A model generated the notes under the pieces. It did no database searches. It was not told the origin of the DNA and was given only the letters and a program-made list of their open reading frames with translations. Of a DNA stretch of 64,000 nt, positions 58,958-64,000 are shown piece by piece. How positions within the stretch are numbered: the stretch's first letter is position 1; each line of letters begins with the position of its first letter. Source of the DNA: JACDAN01 sp035707105 (GTDB lineage Bacteria; Actinomycetota; Thermoleophilia; Gaiellales; Gaiellaceae). The stretch lies in NCBI GenBank assembly GCA_035707105.1, contig DASSUI010000024.1:28981-92980 (forward strand), given 5' to 3'. Made by a program: the position numbers and the translations under genes.

Positions 58958-61600
58958 ATGGCCGTGATCCAGGCACTCGAGTCGGAGCGCACGTCGCCGG
59001 GACTCACGTCCGCCGAGGCGCAGAGACGTTTGGCGGAGGTCGGCCCGAACGTGCTCGCGGAGCCGCCGCGGCCCTCGGAGCTTCGCCGGTTTCTCGCCCA
59101 GCTCTACCACCTCTTCGCGCTGCTCCTCTGGGCGGGGGCTTTGCTCGCCTTGGTCGGCGGGATGCCGGAGCTCTCGATCGCGATCGTGGTCGTCATCCTG
59201 GTGAACGCCGGCTTCGCATTCGTCCAGGAGTACCGCGCTGAGCGGGCCACGGACGCGCTTCGGCGCATGCTCCCGACGCTCGCGCGAGTCCGGCGCGACG
59301 GCGAGGAGGTCGAGATCGGCGCCGAGGAGCTCGTCCCCGGCGACGTGCTCCTCCTCGATGCCGGCGACCGAATCAGCGCGGACGCGGACCTGGTCGTCGA
59401 CGCCGAGCTGCGCGTCGACAACTCGACGCTCACGGGCGAGTCGGTCCCGGAGGTGGCGTCCGAGCGCGTCTTCGCGGGCACCCATGTCGTGAGCGGCCGC
59501 GGCGAGGGCGTGGTTCGGGCGACCGGGATGCGCACCGAATTCGGCCGGATCGCCGAGCTGACGCAGCTGACGCGGGAGGAGCCGAGCCCGCTCGAGCTCG
59601 AGCTTCGTCACGTGACGAAGCTCGTCGCGCTCCTTTCGATCGGGATCGGCACGACGTTCTTCTTTCTCGCCGGCGCGCTCGGGATGGGCCTGAACGAGCG
59701 GTTCGTCTTCGCGATCGGCGTGATGGTCGCCAACGTGCCGGAAGGGCTGCTCCCGACGGTCACGCTCGCCCTTGCGCTCGCGACGCAGCGGATGGCGCGC
59801 CGCAACGCGCTGGTCAGGCGCCTCTCGTCGGTGGAGACCCTCGGAGAGACCACCGTCATCTGCACGGACAAGACCGGCACGCTCACCGAGAACGAGCTGA
59901 CCGTGCAGCGGATCTGGACGCCCGAGCACCAGATCGACGTCGAGGGCGCCGGCTACGAGCCGTTCGGCCGCTTCCTCGAGGACGGCGAGGTCATCCATCC
60001 CGGCGAGCTCGCCGAGCTGCTCCGCGCAGGGCTCCTCTGCAACGACAGCCGACTGGTCTCGACCGGCTCGGGCTGGACCGTCCGCGGCGACCCGACCGAG
60101 GGCGCCCTCGTCGTGCTCGCCGAGAAGGGCGGGCTCCGCCACGAGCAGGAGAGCGCTCACGCGCCGCGCGTGGCCGAGCTGCCGTTCGACTCCAGGCGGC
60201 GCCGGATGACGACGATCCACCGCACCGACGGCGTCCAGGTCGCCTACGTCAAGGGCGCGCCGGAGGAGATCCTCGCCCGCTCGAGCCTCAGTGAGCGCGA
60301 CCTCGGCCGGGCGGCCGACGCGGCCGCCGCGATGGAGCGGGGGGCGCTGCGTGTGCTCGCCCTCGCCCGACGGGCGTTCCCGGCGTCCGGCTCCCTCGAG
60401 GCCGACGCCGTGGAGCGCGACCTCGAGCTGCTCGGTCTCGTGGGCATGATCGACCCGCCGCGGCCGGAGGTGCCCGACGCCGTCGCCCGCTGCGCGCGCG
60501 CCGGCATCCGCATCCTGATGGTCACGGGCGACGCGGGGCCGACCGCGGAGGCGATCGCGCGCCAGATCGGTCTCGTCAGGCGCCGGGCGCACGTCGTCAC
60601 CGGCGAGGAGCTCGCTCGGATCGACGACGAGCGGCTCGCCGAGCTGCTGCGCGAGCGCGACGTCATCTTCGCCCGCATCGACCCGGAGCAGAAGCTGCGG
60701 CTCGCGGCGCTCCTCCGCAGCCAGGGCGAGGTGGTGGCGATGACGGGCGACGGCGTCAACGACGCGCCGGCGCTGAAGGAGGCCGACATCGGCGTCGCCA
60801 TGGGGCAGCGGGGGACCGACGTCGCCAAGGAGGCGGCGGACATGATCCTCCTCGACGACAACTTCGCCTCGGTCGTGGCGGCCGTGGAGGAGGGACGCGG
60901 GGTCTACGACAACATCCGCCGGTTCTCCGTCTACCACTTCTGCTCGAACGTCGGCGAGCTGATCCCGTTCCTGGTCTGGGGCCTCTCGGGCGGCGCGATC
61001 CCGCTGCCGCTCGTCGTCATGCAGGTGCTGGCGATCGACCTCGGGACGGACATGCTCCCGGCGATCGCGCTCGGCACGGAGCGCGCCGAGCCGGGAACGA
61101 TGACCCGGCCGCCGCGCCCGCGCAGCGAGCGGCTGCTGAGCCCCCGGGTGCTCGCGCGGGCGTACGCGTTCATCGGGCCGATCGAGGCGCTCGCCGGGAT
61201 GGCCAGCTACTTCGTCGGCTTCCTGCTCGGCGGGTGGAGGCCCGGAACGGCGCTTCCGTCCAGCGGCCCGGTCTACGTCCAGGCGACGACGATGACCCAG
61301 ACCGGGATCGTCATGGGCCAGGTCGGCGCGGGGGTAGCGATGCGGACGAACCGGCGCTCGGTGTTCTCGATCGGGCTCCTCTCGAACCGGCTGCTGCTCG
61401 TGGGGATCGCGTTCGAGCTGGCCCTCGCCGCCGCCCTGATCTACGTGCCCGGGTTGAACGCCGCGTTCCACCAGGGGCCGATCGGCGTCTGGCACTGGGC
61501 GTTCCTCCTGCTGTGGCCGCCGGTCGTCTTCGGCGCGGACGAGGCTCGGAAGGCCTACATGAGGCGAGGTCAGACGAGTTCCGTGGCGACCGCGAAGTAG
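58958..61600 (+). CDS. P2-type cation-transporting ATPase
   Basis: An 880-residue P-type ATPase: N-terminal cytoplasmic domain (about 1-45), TGES dephosphorylation motif at 159-162, membrane PEGLL at 261-265, the phosphorylated D304 in DKTGTLT, KGAPEEIL in the nucleotide domain, TGDAGPTAEAIARQIG, and GDGVNDAPALKEADIGVAMG in the P domain, then C-terminal helices. The ANVPEGLLPTVTLALALATQRMARRNALVRRLSSVETLG segment is closest to the P2 (Ca/Na,K/CtpF-like) group. Ion not determined. Carries the shared bipartite upstream element. Confidence 0.93.
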   Translation: MAVIQALESERTSPGLTSAEAQRRLAEVGPNVLAEPPRPSELRRFLAQLYHLFALLLWAGALLALVGGMPELSIAIVVVILVNAGFAFVQEYRAERATDALRRMLPTLARVRRDGEEVEIGAEELVPGDVLLLDAGDRISADADLVVDAELRVDNSTLTGESVPEVASERVFAGTHVVSGRGEGVVRATGMRTEFGRIAELTQLTREEPSPLELELRHVTKLVALLSIGIGTTFFFLAGALGMGLNERFVFAIGVMVANVPEGLLPTVTLALALATQRMARRNALVRRLSSVETLGETTVICTDKTGTLTENELTVQRIWTPEHQIDVEGAGYEPFGRFLEDGEVIHPGELAELLRAGLLCNDSRLVSTGSGWTVRGDPTEGALVVLAEKGGLRHEQESAHAPRVAELPFDSRRRRMTTIHRTDGVQVAYVKGAPEEILARSSLSERDLGRAADAAAAMERGALRVLALARRAFPASGSLEADAVERDLELLGLVGMIDPPRPEVPDAVARCARAGIRILMVTGDAGPTAEAIARQIGLVRRRAHVVTGEELARIDDERLAELLRERDVIFARIDPEQKLRLAALLRSQGEVVAMTGDGVNDAPALKEADIGVAMGQRGTDVAKEAADMILLDDNFASVVAAVEEGRGVYDNIRRFSVYHFCSNVGELIPFLVWGLSGGAIPLPLVVMQVLAIDLGTDMLPAIALGTERAEPGTMTRPPRPRSERLLSPRVLARAYAFIGPIEALAGMASYFVGFLLGGWRPGTALPSSGPVYVQATTMTQTGIVMGQVGAGVAMRTNRRSVFSIGLLSNRLLLVGIAFELALAAALIYVPGLNAAFHQGPIGVWHWAFLLLWPPVVFGADEARKAYMRRGQTSSVATAK

Positions 61601-62589
61601 ACGATCACGGAGAGCAGGTCCTGCACGACGGTGGCGAGCGGGCCGGAACCGTAGGCCGGATCCCGCCCGAGGCGGGACAGCGCGTAGGGCAGGGCCATCG
61701 CCACGAGAGTTGCGATCGAGCAGCTGACACCGAGCGCGAGGGCCACGCTGGCGGCGACGCCGGCGTCGTCCCAGATCGCGAGCGCGAACGGGAAGAACGC
61801 CGCGCCGATCATGACCCCGGTGAGCACGCCCGTCGTGAGCTCGCGCAGGAAGACCTCGCGGATCGGGATCCCCGCCGCGAGTCCACGGATGACGAGCGTC
61901 TCAGTCTGCGTGCCGACGGCGTCGGCCATGTAGACCACCGCCGGGATGAACAGGGCGAGCAGGACGTTCTTGCGGAGCTCGTCCTCGAACCAGCCGACGA
62001 TCACGGCCGACGCCATCGCGCCGGCGAGGCCGATCGCCAGCCACGGGAGCCTGTGCCAGAGGCGGCGTCCCAGCGACTCGTCTGCCGCCGTTCGGGCGAC
62101 GCGGGCCCGGGACAGGAAGCCGCCGAGGCGGGCGAGATCCTCCTCGTGCGCGAGCTCGAGGGTCGAGAGCAGCCGCTCGGGCGGCACGAGCCCGACGAAC
62201 CTGCCGCCGGCGTCGACGACCGCGACGGTTCGTCCGCCCGCGGAGACCGCACGGCGCGCCGCGGCCTCGAGGTCGACCTCCGGCGTGACTGTCGGCGGCT
62301 CGTACGCGAGGCTCTCGACGGTCGTCTCGGCGGAGGCGGCGAACAGGCGCTCGATCGGGACGACGCCGACGAGCCGGTCGCCCTCCACCACGGCGATCTC
62401 GGTGGCCGCGCCCCACGCACGACCCGGGAACGACGCGAGCACGTCGCCGACGCGTGCTCCCGGGCTCGCTCGCGGAACCTCGGCCACGACCATCCGGACA
62501 TCGTCGCCGGGCCGCAGGACGGCCCTCCGTAGTCGGCCGAACGGCCGATCAGTGGCCGTCCCGATGTCGTCGAGCCGCACCGGGCACAT
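61570..62589 (-). CDS. MgtE/SLC41-like divalent-cation channel with CBS pair
   Basis: A 339-residue protein. Residues 45-170: two CBS motifs (ATEIAVVEGDRLVGVVPIERL; GRTVAVVDAGGRFVGLVPPERL). Residues 185-339: MgtE-type five-helix pore with YMADAVGTQTETLVIRGLAAG, where MgtE has a GNxGxQ selectivity region. The canonical N-terminal superhelix is absent, so gating would rely on the CBS pair alone. Mg or Co transport is inferred. Overlaps the P-type ATPase gene tail by 31 bp. Confidence 0.87.
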   Translation of the reverse strand: MCPVRLDDIGTATDRPFGRLRRAVLRPGDDVRMVVAEVPRASPGARVGDVLASFPGRAWGAATEIAVVEGDRLVGVVPIERLFAASAETTVESLAYEPPTVTPEVDLEAAARRAVSAGGRTVAVVDAGGRFVGLVPPERLLSTLELAHEEDLARLGGFLSRARVARTAADESLGRRLWHRLPWLAIGLAGAMASAVIVGWFEDELRKNVLLALFIPAVVYMADAVGTQTETLVIRGLAAGIPIREVFLRELTTGVLTGVMIGAAFFPFALAIWDDAGVAASVALALGVSCSIATLVAMALPYALSRLGRDPAYGSGPLATVVQDLLSVIVYFAVATELV

Positions 62590-62620
62590 GCTTGTGGTGG
62601 CTCTGGAGGAGGTGAATGCC

Positions 62621-63025
62621 ATGCTCATGGAGCCGCAGACGAAGAACGGGCGGGTTCAGGTCGGGGAGCGCCCTCGCGAGACGGCCGAGATCCCGCACGA
62701 GAAGCCCGAGGAGTACGCCTACCGCCGGCTCGCGGTCAAGCAGCTCGAGCGGGTGCGTAGCTTCAAGCTCCACCTCGCGCTGTTCCTGATCGGGATGCCG
62801 GTGCTGACCGGCGTCTGGGCCCTCACCGAGTACATGAACGCCGACGGCTGGCCCGACCGGTTCAGCGACAGCGCAGGCCCGGGGAACTGGAACCCGTGGA
62901 TCCTCTGGGTGGTGCTGATCTGGGGCGGCCTGCTCGCGTACGAGGCCGTGAAGACGTACATGGGCGGCCCGCCGACGGAGGCCGACATCGACCGCGAGGT
63001 CGAGCGGCTGAAGGCTCACCGCTGA
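62621..63025 (+). CDS. 2TM domain-containing membrane protein
   Basis: A 134-residue protein with an acidic, Pro-rich start, then a 2TM domain: RLAVKQLERVRSFKLHLALFLIGMPVLTGVWALTEYM and WNPWILWVVLIWGGLLAYEAVKTYMGG, followed by a charged helix EADIDREVERLKAHR. Similar domains accompany histidine kinases or stand alone, role unknown. ATG 62621 has GGAGGAGG eight bases upstream, settling the start over the earlier in-frame ATG 62588. Confidence 0.8.
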   Translation: MLMEPQTKNGRVQVGERPRETAEIPHEKPEEYAYRRLAVKQLERVRSFKLHLALFLIGMPVLTGVWALTEYMNADGWPDRFSDSAGPGNWNPWILWVVLIWGGLLAYEAVKTYMGGPPTEADIDREVERLKAHR

Positions 63026-63040
63026 CGAACCGCTTGCGCG

Positions 63041-63074
63041 GCGCGCGACACCGGGCCGACGGCCCGGCGCGCGC
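63041..63074. terminator. hairpin between converging genes
   Basis: CCGGGCCG-A-CGGCCCGG (63051-63067) flanked by GCGCGCG / CGCGCGC gives a long stem with a 3-base bulge, between the 2TM gene (63025) and the USP gene end (63089). It probably ends transcription from both sides. Confidence 0.7.
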
Positions 63075-63088
63075 CCGCGTGCCTGCGC

Positions 63089-63529
63089 TCAGGATTCCGG
63101 CGTCGGCACGATCACGACGGGGCACGGCGCGTGATGCGAGATCTGCTGGCTGACCGAGCCGAGTAGCAGCCCGGCGAAGCCGCCGCGCCCCCGCGTGCCC
63201 ACGACGAGGAGGTCGGCGCCGCGCGCGATGTCGATCAGCGCGTCCGACGCGGACGCGCTGGGAAGGAGGGGCTCGACCTCGACGCCCGCGGTGTCCGCCG
63301 CCTGGAGCTGGTGCTCGAGCACCTTCTCCGCGGCGACGCGGGCGCTGTCGGCCATCTCGTCGTCCACGGCCGGCGCGGCGCCGTAGGGCCCTGGGACGAC
63401 GGGAGCAGGCGCGTGCCACGCGTGGACCAGGTCGACCGAGGCTCGGCGAAGGCGAGCTTCGTCGAGCGCCCAGGCGAGCGCGGCGCGGGCGCCGTCGGAG
63501 CCGTCGACGCCGACGACGATCGTGCTCAC
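63089..63529 (-). CDS. universal stress protein (UspA domain), second copy
   Basis: A 146-residue USP: TIVVGVDGSDGARAALAWALDEARLR at the start, and the ATP-binding VGTRGRGGFAGLLLGSVSQQISHHAPCPVVIV near the end, as in ATP-binding members. GTG 63529 lies in the CBS gene stop (GTGA), so CBS and USP proteins are made together, as seen around mycobacterial dormancy genes. Confidence 0.92.
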   Translation of the reverse strand: MSTIVVGVDGSDGARAALAWALDEARLRRASVDLVHAWHAPAPVVPGPYGAAPAVDDEMADSARVAAEKVLEHQLQAADTAGVEVEPLLPSASASDALIDIARGADLLVVGTRGRGGFAGLLLGSVSQQISHHAPCPVVIVPTPES

Positions 63530-63978
63530 GCGCGGCCCCAGGCGAGGGCGCCGGCGATGTCGAGGCTGGAGACGACGCCGGCCGGACGGGCGCCGCTGGT
63601 GACGACCAGGTGCGCGGTGTCGTGCTTGTCCATCAGGGCGGCCGCCTCTGCCAGCGACGTGGTGGGATCGACGGTGACGACCTCGGTCCGGGCGGCATCC
63701 GTCGCCGTGTGGCCCTCGATCCCCGACTCGGCGGCACGGACGATGTCCATGTCGGAGACGAGACCCCATACGAAGTGGTCGCCGCCGGCGTCGTCGGTCG
63801 CGATGCCGGCGACGACGACGCAATGGACGTGATGGGTCGCCATCGTCTGCGCGACGGTGACGAGCGGGGCATCCGGAGCGCAGCTCACGACGCCGGGGCG
63901 CATGACGTCGGCGACGCTCGCCTTGTCGAAGGCCGGCATCAGGTAGCTGCCCCGATATGGCTGGAGCGACTGGGTCAT
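63526..63978 (-). CDS. CBS-domain-pair protein (Hrp1-like)
   Basis: A 150-residue protein made of two CBS motifs: SVADVMRPGVVSCAPDAPLVTVAQTMATHHVHCVVVAG and TEVVTVDPTTSLAEAAALMDKHDTAHLVVT, with GVVSSLDIAGAL closing. CBS pairs sense adenine nucleotides; mycobacterial Hrp1 has this layout and is hypoxia-induced. The start could be 63978 or 63939; neither has a ribosome site. Twenty-two bases remain upstream in the window, so the promoter is largely not visible. Confidence 0.88.
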   Translation of the reverse strand: MTQSLQPYRGSYLMPAFDKASVADVMRPGVVSCAPDAPLVTVAQTMATHHVHCVVVAGIATDDAGGDHFVWGLVSDMDIVRAAESGIEGHTATDAARTEVVTVDPTTSLAEAAALMDKHDTAHLVVTSGARPAGVVSSLDIAGALAWGRA

Positions 63979-64000
63979 GGGCCGAAGCTACCGCCGTGTC

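Noticed and set aside
58754..61495. Very long open frame antisense to the P-type ATPase gene (and similar long antisense frames at 9843-13409 and 50318-52732)
   Set aside because: In very GC-rich DNA, stop codons are rare in frames opposite real genes. The translations are Arg/Asp/His-rich with no domain, whereas the sense strands encode recognisable families.

Overview
The window is GC-rich, densely packed chromosomal DNA with genes on both strands. Many genes overlap by the four bases GTGA or ATGA. I see no rRNA, tRNA, CRISPR array, insertion sequence or phage gene. The gene set suggests an aerobic or microaerobic actinobacterium, perhaps of the Thermoleophilia (Gaiellales or Solirubrobacterales): an RskA-like anti-sigma factor with its ECF sigma factor, ThyX, zinc-independent FolE2, a TIGR03842-like LLM oxidoreductase, PadR regulators and a primary sigma factor starting at TTG. 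The class-level placement is inference.

Layout. 1-14.7 kb is housekeeping and mixed: the end of a MacB/FtsX-type permease, an epimerase, a methyltransferase, a DUF72 protein, ThyX, an ECF sigma/anti-sigma pair, an SDR, a cupredoxin-like secreted protein, superoxide dismutase, FolE2, a reduced histidine kinase, an Fpg/Nei glycosylase, asparaginase II and the principal sigma factor. 14.8-18.2 kb is a complete polar amino acid ABC importer with a good promoter. 18.2-24 kb holds a secreted LVIVD beta-propeller, a second ECF sigma/zinc-finger anti-sigma operon, and three neighbours whose upstream regions share a GTAAG(G)ACC element with the sigma gene.

24-39.3 kb looks like a pyrimidine or hydantoin salvage region: an ABC importer, dihydropyrimidinase, an M20 N-carbamoyl amidohydrolase, a class III aminotransferase, methylmalonate/malonate-semialdehyde dehydrogenase and an LLM flavin oxidoreductase. 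Together they could take a dihydropyrimidine to beta-alanine, malonate semialdehyde and acetyl-CoA. No classical dihydropyrimidine dehydrogenase lies here.

39.7-48.7 kb holds an MshEN (GspE N-terminal) protein without an ATPase domain, a PadR-controlled secreted hydrolase, a tightly coupled aminotransferase-rhodanese-glycosyltransferase-DUF218 operon, RtcB RNA ligase, a DedA protein and small membrane proteins.

48.8-64 kb resembles the mycobacterial dormancy (DosR) gene content: two universal stress proteins, a CBS-pair protein, Hsp20, a P2-type ATPase, a flavoprotein NAD(P)H or sulfide dehydrogenase, a GNAT/ADP-forming acyl-CoA synthetase fusion, a five-gene 2-oxoacid:ferredoxin oxidoreductase operon with a GltD-like flavoprotein, a ZIP transporter and an MgtE-like channel. 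Three of these genes share an upstream element of the form AAGCC(G/C)CA(T/G)-N19-GGATG at fixed spacing. It is the strongest unexplained regulatory signal in the window.
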